A DNA stretch of 64,000 bases from Pseudomonas asiatica (GTDB lineage Bacteria; Pseudomonadota; Gammaproteobacteria; Pseudomonadales; Pseudomonadaceae). Shown here piece after piece: positions 7,224-16,602 of the stretch. The notes beneath the pieces are model-generated. The model had not been told where the DNA came from. It was given only the letters and a program-made list of their open reading frames with translations, and made no database searches. Every line of letters starts with the position of its first letter. Positions within the stretch are counted from its first letter, which is position 1. Both the position numbers and the translations under genes were made by a program. The stretch lies in assembly GCF_040214835.1 (NCBI RefSeq), contig NZ_CP157874.1, positions 2,422,001 through 2,486,000 of the forward strand, written 5' to 3'.

Positions 7224-9119
7224 TCAACGCTGTGCAGTCTTGTTGTCCCAGCTGGGGATCTTGAACACCCAGAACGAACCGCCCTGGGCCACCGGTTTGG
7301 TCAGTTCTGCCATGTCACCGCCCCACAGCGGCACCGCACCGCCGTAGCCCACGGTCACGCCGATGTACTGCTCGCCGTCCTGTTCCCAGGTGATCGGCGG
7401 CGAGACGATGCCGCTGCCGGTCTGGAACTTCCACAGCTCCTTGCCCGTCTTGGCGTCGAAGGCCTTGAAGAAGCCGTCGCCGGTGCCGGTGAACACCAGG
7501 TTGCCCTTGGTCGCCAGCACGCCGGCCCACAGCGGCAACTGCTCCTTGTGCTCCCACACCAGCTTGCCGGTGCTCGGGTCCATGGCGCGCAGGGTGCCGA
7601 CGTGGTCGTCGTACATGCGCTTGATGCGGAAGCCCATGCCCAGGTAGGCCGAGCCCTTCTTGTAGTTCACTTCCTCGGTCCAGTACTCCTCCTTCCACTG
7701 GTTGCCAGGGATGTAGAACAGGCCGGTGTCCTGGCTGTAGGCCATGGGGTTCCAGTTCTTGCCGCCAAGGAAGGGTGGCGAGACCTCCACCGGCTTGCCC
7801 TTGGTTTCTCCCGGCAGCGGTTTGGCCGGGCGCTGCCCGGGGTTTTCCACCGGGCGCCCGGTCTTGAGGTCGATGTGGCTGGCCCAGGTGATGTTGTCGA
7901 CGAAGGGGAAGGCGTTCTGCAGTTTGCCGTTGCTGCGGTCCACCACATAGAAGAAGCCGTTGCGGTCGGCGTGGCCGGTGGCCTTGACCAGCTTGCCGTC
8001 CTTGCCCTTGTAGTCGAACAGCACCAGTTCGTTGTTGCCGGAGAAATCCCAGGCATCGTTGGGCGTGTGCTGGTAGAACCACTTCACCTCACCGGTGCTC
8101 GGGTCGACGCCGACCTGCCCTGAGGTATACAGGCTGTCGAAGTCATGCGGGTTGCCGCCTTTCGAGGTGCGCGCCCAGGTGTTCCAGGGGCCGGGGTTGC
8201 CGGCGCCGACAATGATGGTGTTGGTCTCGGGGTCGAAGCTGGCGCTTTGCCAAGGTGCGCCGCCGCCGTGGCTCCAGGCTTCGACCTTGCCGGTTTCGGT
8301 GGTGGGGTCGTCCGGCCAGGACGGTGCCTTGACGTCACCGGTCGGCGTGCTGTCCTTGCCGTTCAGGCGGCCCATGTGGCCCTCGACGAAGGGCCGCATC
8401 CACACCTCTTCGCCGGTGTCCGGGTCGCGGGCGAACAGTTGGCCGACCACGCCGAATTCATCGCCGGAGCTGCCGTGGATCAGCAGTACCTTGCCGCTGG
8501 TCTTGTCCTTGATCAGCACCGGGGCGCCGGTCATGGTGTAGCCGGCGGCGTGGTCGCCGAACTTCTTGTTCCACACCACTTTGCCGGTGCGCTTGTCGAG
8601 GGCGATGACCCGCGCGTCGAGGGTGCCGAAGTAGATCTTGTCGCCGTAGATCGCCGCGCCACGGTTGACCACATCGCAGCAGGGGCGAATGTTGTCCGGC
8701 AGGCGGTGGTTGTAGGTCCACAGGCGCTTGCCGGTTTTCGCATCGAGGGCGAACACCCGCGAATAGGAGCCGGTGACGTAGACCACACCGTCACTGACGA
8801 TGGCCTGGGATTCCTGACCGCGCTGCTTTTCGTCGCCAAAGGAATAGGACCAGGCCGGGGTCAGCTTGAACACGTTCTGGTCATTGACCTGGGCCAGCGG
8901 GCTCCAGCGCTGGGCGTTGGTGCCCATGCCGTACTGCAGCACGTCCTGGGTGGTCAGGTGGTCGTTGGCGATGTCTTCCCAGGTCACGTTCTTGCCGGCA
9001 GGTGCGGCTGGGGCGGTGGCGGCGGTGGCCGCGTTGCTCAGGGCCAGGCTACCGGCCAGCAGCAAGGCCCGCACGCTCAGGGCCAGAGGGGAAAGGGCGG
9101 GTAGCGTTCTTGTTGTCAT
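7224..9119 (-). CDS. pedE: PQQ-dependent alcohol dehydrogenase PedE (calcium type)
   Basis: A 631-residue periplasmic quinoprotein that oxidises primary alcohols such as ethanol and 2-phenylethanol and passes electrons to cytochrome c. The start at 9119 gives a signal peptide (MTTRTLPAL...SNAATA); longer in-frame extensions are not supported. Visible hallmarks are the vicinal disulfide Cys147-Cys148 in IRPCCDV, tryptophan-docking propeller repeats (for example [14 protein letters not shown]), and the catalytic region WDFSGNNE with Asp358. Two residues after that Asp is Ser360, not Asp, so the extra lanthanide ligand is missing and a Ca-dependent enzyme is predicted. It is divergent from pedF; the 254-base region between holds the CGGGAA-N3-TTCCCG palindrome and TACCAA elements. 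Confidence 0.96.
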   Translation of the reverse strand: MTTRTLPALSPLALSVRALLLAGSLALSNAATAATAPAAPAGKNVTWEDIANDHLTTQDVLQYGMGTNAQRWSPLAQVNDQNVFKLTPAWSYSFGDEKQRGQESQAIVSDGVVYVTGSYSRVFALDAKTGKRLWTYNHRLPDNIRPCCDVVNRGAAIYGDKIYFGTLDARVIALDKRTGKVVWNKKFGDHAAGYTMTGAPVLIKDKTSGKVLLIHGSSGDEFGVVGQLFARDPDTGEEVWMRPFVEGHMGRLNGKDSTPTGDVKAPSWPDDPTTETGKVEAWSHGGGAPWQSASFDPETNTIIVGAGNPGPWNTWARTSKGGNPHDFDSLYTSGQVGVDPSTGEVKWFYQHTPNDAWDFSGNNELVLFDYKGKDGKLVKATGHADRNGFFYVVDRSNGKLQNAFPFVDNITWASHIDLKTGRPVENPGQRPAKPLPGETKGKPVEVSPPFLGGKNWNPMAYSQDTGLFYIPGNQWKEEYWTEEVNYKKGSAYLGMGFRIKRMYDDHVGTLRAMDPSTGKLVWEHKEQLPLWAGVLATKGNLVFTGTGDGFFKAFDAKTGKELWKFQTGSGIVSPPITWEQDGEQYIGVTVGYGGAVPLWGGDMAELTKPVAQGGSFWVFKIPSWDNKTAQR

Positions 9120-9204
9120 GGTTGCAGTTCCCAGTGGAGGTTTTGGCCTGCACAGGGTGGGACGGGGCGGGCGTCGCCGGATACGGAAAATGTCCCGCCC
9201 TTGC

Positions 9205-9219
9205 CGGGAATAGTTCCCG
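9205..9219. promoter_or_regulatory. Palindrome CGGGAA-TAG-TTCCCG between pedE and pedF
   Basis: A perfect 6-bp inverted repeat with a 3-base spacer, 86 bases upstream of pedE. The same half-sites and spacer length occur upstream of pedH (12872-12888). It is a candidate operator for a regulator common to both dehydrogenase genes. Confidence 0.55.
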
Positions 9220-9253
9220 CAGGGCACCTCATTTGGCCCTTCGCCACAAGCCC

Positions 9254-9269
9254 TACTACCAAGGGAGTA
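9254..9269. promoter_or_regulatory. Ped-type promoter element TACTACCAAGGGAGTA
   Basis: An imperfect inverted repeat, TACTACC then GGAGTA, in the pedE-pedF divergent region. Related copies are listed at 290, 4321, 12798 and 14750. Confidence 0.55.
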
Positions 9270-9278
9270 AGGCGCGGC

Positions 9279-9291
9279 CACCAAAGCAGCA
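9279..9291 (+). promoter_or_regulatory. Ped-type element subclass CCAAAGCAGCATTCGGC before pedF
   Basis: CACCAAAGCAGCA begins 95 bases before pedF and continues ATTCGGC. Upstream of pqqA2 (16590-16608) the sequence CCAAAGTAGCATTCGGC is nearly identical at a similar distance, so the two promoters probably share a regulator. Confidence 0.5.
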
Positions 9292-9373
9292 TTCGGCTGC
9301 TTGCGGGCTGTTTCTAAGATGGCGACACGGCCTCTGTGGTTGAGGCCTTGCGTGCAATCGTGAGGGCATAAAA

Positions 9374-9835
9374 ATGACAACAAAACGCAACGTCTTGCTG
9401 GCTGCCGGGCTGCTTGCCAGTGCAGTGCTGACCGGCACTGCCTGGGCACATGGCAATGTGGTGCCCCAGGCCGTGGAAACCCAGGGCCTGACCCCGATCA
9501 AGGACGCTGGCGTGACCCTGGACGGCGATGGCTGGGCGGCGGTCAACCCGTACCGCAGCTCTCCCGAGCACGACAAGGCCGTGGAAATCGGTGCCTCGGC
9601 CTACAACCAGAACTGCGCCGCATGCCATGGCCTGGAGGCCAAGTCCGGGGGCATCGCCCCGGACTTGCGCATGCTCGATGCCGGCGAGGCCGGGGATGAA
9701 TGGTTCGTCGAGCGTGTACGCCATGGTGCGGTCCGCGACGGCCGGGTATACATGCCGAAAATGGCCGACTACCTGAGCCAGGAGGCCCTGTGGGCGGTGC
9801 GCACCTACCTGGACAGCGTGCACGTCGAGGAGTGA
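9374..9835 (+). CDS. pedF: Cytochrome c550, electron acceptor of PQQ alcohol dehydrogenase
   Basis: A 153-residue periplasmic cytochrome. A signal peptide ([14 protein letters not shown]...GTAWA) precedes a domain with one haem site CAACH and a distal Met candidate in [10 protein letters not shown]. The family member in this position is the natural electron acceptor of PQQ ethanol dehydrogenases (cytochrome c550, MoxG-like). It is divergent from pedE and five bases upstream of pedG, so pedF-pedG is an operon. Confidence 0.92.
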   Translation: MTTKRNVLLAAGLLASAVLTGTAWAHGNVVPQAVETQGLTPIKDAGVTLDGDGWAAVNPYRSSPEHDKAVEIGASAYNQNCAACHGLEAKSGGIAPDLRMLDAGEAGDEWFVERVRHGAVRDGRVYMPKMADYLSQEALWAVRTYLDSVHVEE

Positions 9836-9840
9836 CGGCC

Positions 9841-10716
9841 ATGCGTCTGTTGGCGGTGCTGTTGAGCGGCCTGCTGCTGTGTTGCGCGGCGGCGCAGGCG
9901 CAGGTGCGCAGCTACGACGCGATCATCGCCGCTGGCGAACTGAAGGTGGCGGTGTACAAGGACTTTGCGCCCTACAGCTTCGAGGACCACGGCCAGCCGC
10001 GCGGTGTCGACGTGGAACTGGCGCAGGCCCTGGCCACGGCGTTGGGGGTGCGCTTGCAGCTGATCTGGGCGCCACCTGGCGAGAAGCTCGACGACGATCT
10101 GCGCGACTACATCTGGCGTGGCAGCCCGCTGCGCCACCAGCAGCTGGCCGACCTGATGATGCGGGTGCCGTACGACCATGCCTACGCGCAGCGGCGCAAC
10201 GAGGTGGGCGAGCTGGAAAACGCCCAGGTGGTCATGTTCGGCCCCTATCAGGAGGAGCGCTGGCAGGTCGCCTACGATCGCCGCCGCCTGGCCTCGGTGG
10301 CCAGCGTCGCGGTGTTCCAGCAGCACCCGATCGGGGTCGAGGTGGATAGCGTGCCGTCGTTCTATCTGACTTCTGTGTTCAACGGCATGCTCAGCGCCAG
10401 AACCCATCATTACCCCAATGTGCAGCAGGCCTTCGGTGCCATGCAGGCCGGCCAGGTGGATGCGGTGATGGCGATGCGCGGCGAGGTTGACTGGCAACTG
10501 CACCAAGCCGCCGACCCGCAACTGGCCCTGGCGGAAAACGCCTACCCGAACCTTGGCAAGCAGGCCTGGGAGATCGGCATGGCGGTGCATGAAAGCAACC
10601 GGCAGCTGGCCTATGCGCTGGAGGAAGCGCTTGAGGCGTTGATTCGTGATGGGCGGATGAAGGCGATTTATGCCGGTTACGGCCTGCGTTACCAGGTGCC
10701 GGAAATGTATCAGTAA
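9841..10716 (+). CDS. pedG: Quinoprotein-dehydrogenase-associated periplasmic binding protein (MoxJ-like)
   Basis: A 291-residue exported protein; the start at 9841 follows the pedF stop by five bases and opens the signal peptide ending CCAAAQAQ. The mature part has the solute-binding type 3 pattern (GELKVAVYKDFAPYSFED, GVDVELAQALATALGV, AFGAMQAGQVDAVMAMRGEVDW, and a C-terminal AYALEEALEALIRDGRMKAIY). The MoxJ-like family accompanies methanol and alcohol quinoproteins; structural work on MoxJ suggests a role in maturation or docking of the dehydrogenase instead of transport. No ABC partner lies next to it. Its role here is inferred from family and operon. Confidence 0.87.
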   Translation: MRLLAVLLSGLLLCCAAAQAQVRSYDAIIAAGELKVAVYKDFAPYSFEDHGQPRGVDVELAQALATALGVRLQLIWAPPGEKLDDDLRDYIWRGSPLRHQQLADLMMRVPYDHAYAQRRNEVGELENAQVVMFGPYQEERWQVAYDRRRLASVASVAVFQQHPIGVEVDSVPSFYLTSVFNGMLSARTHHYPNVQQAFGAMQAGQVDAVMAMRGEVDWQLHQAADPQLALAENAYPNLGKQAWEIGMAVHESNRQLAYALEEALEALIRDGRMKAIYAGYGLRYQVPEMYQ

Positions 10717-10760
10717 CAAGCTTCGCAGGCTTGTGGGTTTCTAAAGGCAACACATCCCCC

Positions 10761-10860
10761 TGTGGGAGCGGGTTCATCGAGGCGTCGAACCGCCGCGAAC
10801 ACCGGCGAAGCCGGTGCCATACACCGCGTCGCATTCTTCGCGGGTGAACCCGCTCCCACA
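10761..10860. repeat. REP inverted pair
   Basis: TGTGGGAGCGGGTTCATCGA to CGCTCCCACA with the GAACACCGGCGAAGCCGGTG linker, filling the gap between pedG and the SoxYZ-like gene. The left arm carries a short insertion (ATCGAGGCGTCGAACCG), so the pair is imperfect. Confidence 0.85.
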
Positions 10861-10909
10861 GGGACCGCGCAAAGTCAGTGAGAGCCGTGTTGATTAATGG
10901 GAGTGGGCG

Positions 10910-11677
10910 ATGAACTGGCGAGCAACTTTGCTGCTGGCCTGCTGGATGCCCTGGGCCGCACAGGCCCAGGCCAGCGAGCCGAGTAACCACAAGGACCCGG
11001 TGCCGTCGGTGATGTGGGACTTCTACCACAAGCAGCTGCTGGGCCAGGCCGCGTTCGTGTTCGATGACCGGGTCAAGCTGCTGGCGCCGCCGTTTGCCGA
11101 GGACGCCCGCCAGGTGCCGCTGGAGATCGACGCCCGGGCGTTCAGCGGCGAGGTGGTGCGGATTCTCGCCTGGGCCGAACTCAACCCGCTGCCGCGCATT
11201 GTCGACTTCCAGCCCGGCGAGCGCGTGCTGCCCTGGTTGTCGATCCGCATCCGCATCGAGCAGGCCACACCGCTGCGCGCTGCGGTACTGACACGCGACG
11301 GCCTGTGGCATGTCGGCTCGGCCCTGATCGATGCCGCTGGCGGCGGTTGTACCGCGCCCAGCGTGGTACGTACCCAGCCCGGCTGGGAGGAGCACCTCGG
11401 TGAAGTCCTGGGCAGGCGCTACCCGCGCGGCGACAGCAGCCGCTTGCGCCTGCAGGTGGCCCACCCGATGGACAACGGCCTGGTCAGCGGCATTCCCGAA
11501 TTCTTCCTCAACCATGCCGAGCTGCAAGGCGCGGACGGCCAGCGCCTGGCCAGCCTGGAACTGTACCCGGCGGTCAGCGAAAACCCCAACCTGGGCTTCG
11601 ACATCCAGGGCCCTGGGCCGACCCGGTTGGTGTTGCAGGACAACAGCGGCAACCAGTTCGAGGCGGCAGTGCCCTGA
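10910..11677 (+). CDS. Quinoprotein-dehydrogenase-associated SoxYZ-like carrier protein
   Basis: A 255-residue exported protein with signal peptide ending AAQAQA. The N-terminal half resembles SoxY (VPLEIDARAFSGEVVRILAWAELNPLPRIVDF), ending in a GGGCTAPSVV segment that takes the place of the SoxY carrier-cysteine tail, and the C-terminal half resembles SoxZ (LQVAHPMDNGLV...IPEFFLNHAELQ). It is thus a natural SoxY-SoxZ fusion. The family occurs with PQQ dehydrogenases and with the metallohydrolase encoded next, but its cargo is unknown. The start ATG at 10910 follows a GGGAG ribosome-binding sequence. Confidence 0.85.
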   Translation: MNWRATLLLACWMPWAAQAQASEPSNHKDPVPSVMWDFYHKQLLGQAAFVFDDRVKLLAPPFAEDARQVPLEIDARAFSGEVVRILAWAELNPLPRIVDFQPGERVLPWLSIRIRIEQATPLRAAVLTRDGLWHVGSALIDAAGGGCTAPSVVRTQPGWEEHLGEVLGRRYPRGDSSRLRLQVAHPMDNGLVSGIPEFFLNHAELQGADGQRLASLELYPAVSENPNLGFDIQGPGPTRLVLQDNSGNQFEAAVP

Positions 11678-11717
11678 ACGCCTTGCCCGACTCCATCCCT
11701 GATCAGAGGCGCCCGTC

Positions 11718-12650
11718 ATGCGTTGCATTCTGCTGTTGCTGCTGTGCCTGGGCCTGCCGGCCTGGGCAGACCTGGACTATCGGCTCAAGCCCCGGCAGAT
11801 CGCCGAGAGCACCTGGCTGCTGGAGGGCAGCACCGACAATTTCGCCAAGGACAACGGCGGCAATATCGTCAACACCGCGTTCATCGTCACCGACAGCGGG
11901 GTGGTGGTGATCGACAGCGGGCCGTCGAAACGCTACGGCGAAGCCTTGCGCCAGGCCATTGCCGCCACCACCGACAAGCCGGTGGTCGAAGTGCTGCTGA
12001 CCCATCATCACCCCGACCATGTGCTGGGCAACCAGGCCTTTGCCGATGTGCCCATCGGCGCCCTGGCCGGTACCGGCAAGCTGTTGCGCCAGCAGGGCGA
12101 GGCCATGGCCGAGAACATGTACCGCCTGGTCGGCGACTGGATGCGCGGTACCGAGGTGGTGCTGCCGACCCGGGTGCTGGCGCCGGGTATTCACGAGGTG
12201 GGTGGGCACCGCCTGCGGCTGCTGGCGCTGGGCGGGCATACCGGTGCCGACCTGGCGATTCTGGATGAAAACACCGGCGTGCTGTTCGCCGGCGACCTGG
12301 TGTTCCACGAGCGCGCGCTGACCACGCCCAACACCCCTGGTCTGGAGGTGTGGCTGAAGGACCTGGACACCTTGCAAGCGCTGCCCTGGAAGCAGCTGGT
12401 ACCCGGTCACGGCCCGCTGGCCAGCGATGCCCGGCCGTTTGCGCAGATGCGTGACTATCTGGGCTGGCTGGATGGGTTGATGCGTGACGGCGCGGCGCGT
12501 GGCGATGACATGGCCGAGATGATCCGCAGCCCGATACCCGAGCGGTTTGCCGGTATCAGCCTGACCCGATACGAGCTGATTCGCAGTGTCAGCCACCTGT
12601 ACCCCCGCTACGAACGCCAGCAGCTGCGGCGCGTGGACAGCAAGGGCTGA
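11718..12650 (+). CDS. Quinoprotein relay system zinc metallohydrolase (MBL fold)
   Basis: A 310-residue protein with signal peptide ending LPAWA. The metallo-beta-lactamase core is clear: HHHPDH for both metal sites, GGHTGADL, GDLVFHE and GHGPLAS. It resembles SoxH-like hydrolases encoded beside SoxYZ-like carriers, and it follows the carrier gene by 40 bases. A likely partnership is hydrolysis of something bound to the carrier's cysteine; the substrate is unknown. A REP pair follows the stop codon. Confidence 0.87.
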   Translation: MRCILLLLLCLGLPAWADLDYRLKPRQIAESTWLLEGSTDNFAKDNGGNIVNTAFIVTDSGVVVIDSGPSKRYGEALRQAIAATTDKPVVEVLLTHHHPDHVLGNQAFADVPIGALAGTGKLLRQQGEAMAENMYRLVGDWMRGTEVVLPTRVLAPGIHEVGGHRLRLLALGGHTGADLAILDENTGVLFAGDLVFHERALTTPNTPGLEVWLKDLDTLQALPWKQLVPGHGPLASDARPFAQMRDYLGWLDGLMRDGAARGDDMAEMIRSPIPERFAGISLTRYELIRSVSHLYPRYERQQLRRVDSKG

Positions 12651-12659
12651 CACGGTCCC

Positions 12660-12775
12660 TGTAGGAGCGGCCTTGTGTCGCGAAAGGGCTGCAAGGCAGC
12701 TCCGGCAATTTTAGTCATGGGCACAAATCCTGAGGCCGCTTCGCGCCCCTTTCGCGACACAAGGCCGCTCCTACA
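12660..12775. repeat. REP inverted pair, CCTTGTGTCGCG subtype
   Basis: TGTAGGAGCGGCCTTGTGTCG and its complement enclose two inner hairpins. It lies between the metallohydrolase gene and the pedH promoter. Confidence 0.88.
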
Positions 12776-12797
12776 GGGAACCGCGTAGGTTCACTGA

Positions 12798-12810
12798 TAC
12801 CAAGGAACTA
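12798..12810 (+). promoter_or_regulatory. Ped-type promoter element upstream of pedH
   Basis: TACCAAGGAACTA, a weaker copy of the island motif, starts 120 bases before pedH. The right half departs from GTAGTA. Confidence 0.4.
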
Positions 12811-12860
12811 GAAAACTCCGCACTGCGGGCAATTGTTGGCAAGCAGGTCGGGACCAAGAA

Positions 12861-12888
12861 TTCCCGACACACCGGGAAGTTTTCCCGG
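12861..12888 (+). promoter_or_regulatory. Triple half-site TTCCCG-N6-CGGGAA-N3-TTCCCG before pedH
   Basis: CCGGGAA-GTT-TTCCCGG at 12872-12888 is a perfect 7-bp palindrome with the same 3-base spacer as the pedE/pedF site at 9205-9219. A further TTCCCG at 12861-12866 makes an overlapping inverted pair. The site lies 30-57 bases before the pedH start, a position suited to repression or close activation. Confidence 0.6.
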
Positions 12889-12892
12889 ATAC

Positions 12893-12900
12893 AACAAAAA
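12893..12900 (+). promoter_or_regulatory. Candidate Crc/Hfq CA motif in pedH leader
   Basis: AACAAAAA followed by AACCAAAGG lies directly before the pedH ribosome-binding site (ATG at 12918). It matches AANAANAA. Crc/Hfq control is inferred. Confidence 0.4.
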
Positions 12901-12917
12901 AACCAAAGGTAGCCGTC

Positions 12918-14702
12918 ATGACCCGATCCACACGTCGTCCCGTGTTCGCCTTGAGCCTGGTGCTCAGCGCCATGCTGCTTGCCGGTGCAGCCCACGCCGC
13001 TGTCAGCAATGAAGAAATTCTCCAGGACCCGAAGAACCCGCAGCAGATCGTGACCAATGGCCTGGGCGTGCAGGGCCAGCGCTACAGCCCGCTGAACCTG
13101 CTCAATACCGACAACGTCAAGGACCTGCGGCCGGTCTGGGCGTTTTCCTTCGGTGGTGAGAAGCAGCGCGGCCAGCAGGCCCAGCCGCTGGTCAAGGACG
13201 GGGTGATGTACCTGACCGGCTCCTACTCGCGGGTGTTCGCCGTGGACGCCCGTACCGGCAAGAAGCTGTGGCAATACGATGCGCGCCTGCCCGATGACAT
13301 CCGCCCGTGCTGCGACGTGATCAACCGCGGCGTGGCGCTGTACGGCAACCTGGTGTTCTTCGGCACCCTCGATGCCAAGCTGGTGGCGCTGAACAAGGAC
13401 ACTGGCAAGGTGGTATGGAGCAAGAAGGTGGCCGACCACAAGGAAGGCTACTCCATCAGCGCCGCGCCAATGATCGTCAACGGCAAGCTGATCACCGGCG
13501 TTGCCGGCGGCGAGTTTGGCGTGGTGGGCAAGATCCAGGCCTACAACCCGGAAAACGGCGAGCTGCTGTGGATGCGCCCGACCGTGGAAGGACACATGGG
13601 CTACGTGTACAAGGACGGCAAGGCGATCGAAAACGGCATTTCCGGCGGCGAGGCAGGCAAGACCTGGCCCGGCGACCTGTGGAAGACCGGCGGTGCGGCA
13701 CCTTGGCTGGGCGGCTACTACGACCCGGAAACCAACCTGATCCTGTTCGGCACCGGCAACCCGGCACCGTGGAACTCGCACCTGCGCCCGGGCGACAACC
13801 TGTATTCCTCGTCGCGCCTGGCCCTGAACCCCGACGATGGCACCATCAAGTGGCACTTCCAGAGCACGCCGCACGACGGCTGGGACTTCGACGGCGTCAA
13901 CGAGCTGATCTCGTTCAACTACAAGGACGGCGGCAAGGAGGTCAAGGCCGCCGCCACCGCTGACCGCAACGGCTTCTTCTACGTGCTGGACCGCACCAAC
14001 GGCAAGTTCATCCGCGGCTTCCCCTTCGTCGACAAGATCACCTGGGCCACCGGCCTGGACAAGGACGGCCGGCCGATCTACAACGAGGCCAGCCGGCCGG
14101 GGGCGCCGGGTAGCGAGGCCAAGGGCAGCTCGGTGTTCGTGGCGCCGGCGTTCCTCGGTGCCAAGAACTGGATGCCGATGGCCTACAACAAGGACACCGG
14201 GCTGTTCTACGTGCCGTCCAACGAGTGGGGCATGGACATCTGGAACGAAGGCATCGCCTACAAGAAGGGCGCGGCGTTCCTTGGCGCCGGCTTCACCATC
14301 AAGCCGCTCAACGAAGACTACATCGGCGTGCTGCGCGCCATCGACCCGGTCAGCGGCAAGGAAGTATGGCGCCACAAGAACTTCGCGCCGCTGTGGGGCG
14401 GGGTGCTGACCACCAAGGGCAACCTGGTGTTCACCGGCACGCCGGAAGGCTTCCTGCAGGCGTTCAACGCCAAGACCGGCGACAAGGTCTGGGAGTTCCA
14501 GACCGGCTCCGGCGTGCTCGGCTCGCCAGTGACCTGGGAAATGGACGGCGAACAGTACGTTTCGGTGGTTTCCGGCTGGGGCGGCGCGGTGCCGCTGTGG
14601 GGCGGCGAAGTGGCCAAGCGGGTCAAGGACTTCAACCAGGGCGGCATGCTCTGGACCTTCAAGCTGCCCAAGCAGCTGCAAACGGCAAGCGCCAGTCGCT
14701 AA
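12918..14702 (+). CDS. pedH: PQQ-dependent alcohol dehydrogenase PedH (lanthanide type)
   Basis: A 594-residue periplasmic quinoprotein with a signal peptide ending AGAAHA. Vicinal Cys131-Cys132 (IRPCCDV) and propeller docking repeats match PedE. The catalytic region is WDFDGVNE: Asp323 is the catalytic base and Asp325, two residues on, is the extra metal ligand diagnostic of rare-earth-dependent XoxF/PedH enzymes. PedE has Ser at this place. It should oxidise alcohols and aldehydes in the presence of lanthanides. It stands alone with its own promoter and is followed by an intrinsic terminator (14767-14811), so it is transcribed separately from pedI. Confidence 0.96.
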   Translation: MTRSTRRPVFALSLVLSAMLLAGAAHAAVSNEEILQDPKNPQQIVTNGLGVQGQRYSPLNLLNTDNVKDLRPVWAFSFGGEKQRGQQAQPLVKDGVMYLTGSYSRVFAVDARTGKKLWQYDARLPDDIRPCCDVINRGVALYGNLVFFGTLDAKLVALNKDTGKVVWSKKVADHKEGYSISAAPMIVNGKLITGVAGGEFGVVGKIQAYNPENGELLWMRPTVEGHMGYVYKDGKAIENGISGGEAGKTWPGDLWKTGGAAPWLGGYYDPETNLILFGTGNPAPWNSHLRPGDNLYSSSRLALNPDDGTIKWHFQSTPHDGWDFDGVNELISFNYKDGGKEVKAAATADRNGFFYVLDRTNGKFIRGFPFVDKITWATGLDKDGRPIYNEASRPGAPGSEAKGSSVFVAPAFLGAKNWMPMAYNKDTGLFYVPSNEWGMDIWNEGIAYKKGAAFLGAGFTIKPLNEDYIGVLRAIDPVSGKEVWRHKNFAPLWGGVLTTKGNLVFTGTPEGFLQAFNAKTGDKVWEFQTGSGVLGSPVTWEMDGEQYVSVVSGWGGAVPLWGGEVAKRVKDFNQGGMLWTFKLPKQLQTASASR

Positions 14703-14749
14703 GCCGATAACCCGCCGCTTGCTGCAGCAGACCCTGCGGCAGGCATCCC

Positions 14750-14764
14750 TACTACCAAATGACG
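14750..14764 (+). promoter_or_regulatory. Ped-type element TACTACCAAATGACG upstream of pedI
   Basis: The left half TACTACCAAA matches the island motif exactly; the right half is degenerate. It lies between pedH and the terminator, 103 bases or more before the pedI start. Confidence 0.35.
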
Positions 14765-14766
14765 AG

Positions 14767-14811
14767 AGCCCCGCTGCCAACGATGCATTCGCCCGGCAGG
14801 CGGGGCTTTTT
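14767..14811 (+). terminator. Intrinsic terminator after pedH
   Basis: AGCCCCGC-T-GCC pairs with GGC-A-GGCGGGGCT around a loop of about 16 bases, followed by TTTTT. It separates pedH from pedI. Confidence 0.75.
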
Positions 14812-14866
14812 ACCATCGGCCCATCGCCTGTCGCCGGACAGGCATCGACCCCCGCAGAGGCTCAGC

Positions 14867-16387
14867 ATGATCTACGCACAACCCGGAACCCCAGGCGCCA
14901 TCGTGTCCTTCAAGCCACGCTACGGCAACTTCATCAACGGTGAATTCGTGCCGCCGCTGGGCGGCCAGTATTTCACCAACAGCTCGCCGGTCAACGGCCA
15001 GCCGATTGCCGAGTTCCCGCGCTCCGGCGCCCAGGACATCGAGCAGGCCCTGGACGCCGCGCATGCCGCTGCCGAGGCCTGGGGCAAGACCTCGGTGCAG
15101 GACCGCGCCCTGGTGCTGCTGAAGATTGCCGACCGCATCGAACAGAACCTCGAAGTACTGGCCGTTACCGAAAGCTGGGACAACGGCAAGGCCGTGCGCG
15201 AAACCCTCAACGCCGATGTGCCGCTGGCGGCGGACCACTTCCGCTATTTCGCCGGCTGCATCCGTGCCCAGGAAGGCGGCGCCGCCGAGATCAACGAAGG
15301 CACCGTGGCCTACCATATCCACGAGCCGCTGGGTGTGGTCGGGCAAATCATCCCGTGGAACTTCCCGCTGCTGATGGCCGCCTGGAAGCTCGCCCCGGCC
15401 CTGGCCGCCGGCAACTGCGTGGTGCTCAAGCCGGCGGAGCAGACGCCACTGTCGATCACCATTTTCGCCGAGCTGATCGCCGACCTGCTGCCGGCAGGCG
15501 TGCTGAACATCGTCCAGGGCTTTGGCCGCGAAGCCGGCGAAACCCTGGCCACCAGCAAGCGCATCGCCAAGATCGCCTTCACCGGTTCCACCCCAGTGGG
15601 CTCGCACATCATGAAGTGCGCGGCCGAGAACATCATCCCGTCCACCGTCGAACTGGGCGGCAAGTCGCCGAACATCTTCTTCGAAGACATCATGCAGGCC
15701 GAGCCCGCGTTCATCGAAAAGGCAGCCGAAGGCCTGGTGCTGGCGTTCTTCAACCAGGGCGAAGTGTGCACCTGCCCGTCGCGGGCGCTGATCCAGGAGT
15801 CGATCTACGAGCCGTTCATGGCCGAAGTGATGAAGAAGATCGCCAGGATTACCCGTGGCAACCCGCTGGACACCGCGACCATGGTCGGTGCCCAGGCATC
15901 GGAGCAGCAATACGACAAGATCCTTTCCTACCTGCAGGTTGCCCGGGAGGAGGGCGCGCAGCTGCTCACCGGTGGCGCTGCCGAACGGCTCGACGGCGAC
16001 CTGGCCAGCGGTTACTACATCCAGCCGACCTTGCTCAAGGGCAACAACAAGATGCGCGTGTTCCAGGAGGAGATCTTCGGCCCGGTGGTGGGCGTGACCA
16101 CCTTCAAGGACGAAGCCGAAGCCCTGGCGATCGCCAACGACAGCGAGTTTGGCCTGGGCGCGGGGCTGTGGACCCGTGACATCAACCGTGCCTACCGCAT
16201 GGGCCGTGGGATCAAGGCCGGGCGCGTGTGGACCAACTGCTACCACCTGTACCCGGCGCATGCCGCGTTCGGTGGCTACAAGAAGTCCGGGGTGGGCCGC
16301 GAGACGCACAAGATGATGCTCGATCACTACCAGCAGACCAAGAACCTGCTGGTGAGCTACGACATCAACCCGTTGGGCTTCTTCTAA
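14867..16387 (+). CDS. pedI: NAD-dependent aldehyde dehydrogenase PedI
   Basis: A 506-residue cytoplasmic enzyme of the ALDH superfamily that oxidises the aldehydes made by PedE and PedH. Glu262 (VELGGKSPN) and nucleophile Cys301 ([11 protein letters not shown]) are the catalytic pair; the NAD site [14 protein letters not shown] and FTGSTPVG are intact. The start at 14867 ([10 protein letters not shown]) is chosen because AGAGG precedes it at the right distance; longer in-frame starts would read through the pedH terminator. Length matches the AldB/ExaC-type enzymes of the group. Confidence 0.94.
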   Translation: MIYAQPGTPGAIVSFKPRYGNFINGEFVPPLGGQYFTNSSPVNGQPIAEFPRSGAQDIEQALDAAHAAAEAWGKTSVQDRALVLLKIADRIEQNLEVLAVTESWDNGKAVRETLNADVPLAADHFRYFAGCIRAQEGGAAEINEGTVAYHIHEPLGVVGQIIPWNFPLLMAAWKLAPALAAGNCVVLKPAEQTPLSITIFAELIADLLPAGVLNIVQGFGREAGETLATSKRIAKIAFTGSTPVGSHIMKCAAENIIPSTVELGGKSPNIFFEDIMQAEPAFIEKAAEGLVLAFFNQGEVCTCPSRALIQESIYEPFMAEVMKKIARITRGNPLDTATMVGAQASEQQYDKILSYLQVAREEGAQLLTGGAAERLDGDLASGYYIQPTLLKGNNKMRVFQEEIFGPVVGVTTFKDEAEALAIANDSEFGLGAGLWTRDINRAYRMGRGIKAGRVWTNCYHLYPAHAAFGGYKKSGVGRETHKMMLDHYQQTKNLLVSYDINPLGFF

Positions 16388-16414
16388 ACCAAGGATCAGC
16401 TTGACGCGATCAGC

Positions 16415-16531
16415 TGTAGGAGCGGCCTTGCGTCGCGAAAGGGCTGCAAGGCAGCCCCAGGTTTTCGGCCATGTGGCACAGATTGCTGGGGCCGCCATGC
16501 GGCCCTTTCGCGACGCAAGGCCGCTCCTACA
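16415..16531. repeat. REP inverted pair, CCTTGCGTCGCG subtype
   Basis: TGTAGGAGCGGCCTTGCGTCG and its complement bracket two inner hairpins between pedI and pqqA2. Confidence 0.88.
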
Positions 16532-16589
16532 GGTATCGCGCAAGCTTTTGGGTTTTTTGCTCCCCCTACCAACGCACCCCGCAAACCTG

Positions 16590-16602
16590 TCCCAAAGTAG
16601 CA
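16590..16602 (+). promoter_or_regulatory. Ped-type element before pqqA2
   Basis: TCCCAAAGTAGCA, continuing TTCGGC, lies 84 bases before pqqA2 and matches the pedF upstream element (9279-9297) over CCAAAGYAGCATTCGGC. Another half-site, CTACCAA, is at 16566-16572. Confidence 0.5.

Noticed and set aside
14759..14866. N-terminal extension of the aldehyde dehydrogenase to 14759
   Set aside because: The extension would translate the pedH terminator hairpin; the start at 14867 has a ribosome-binding site and normal family length.
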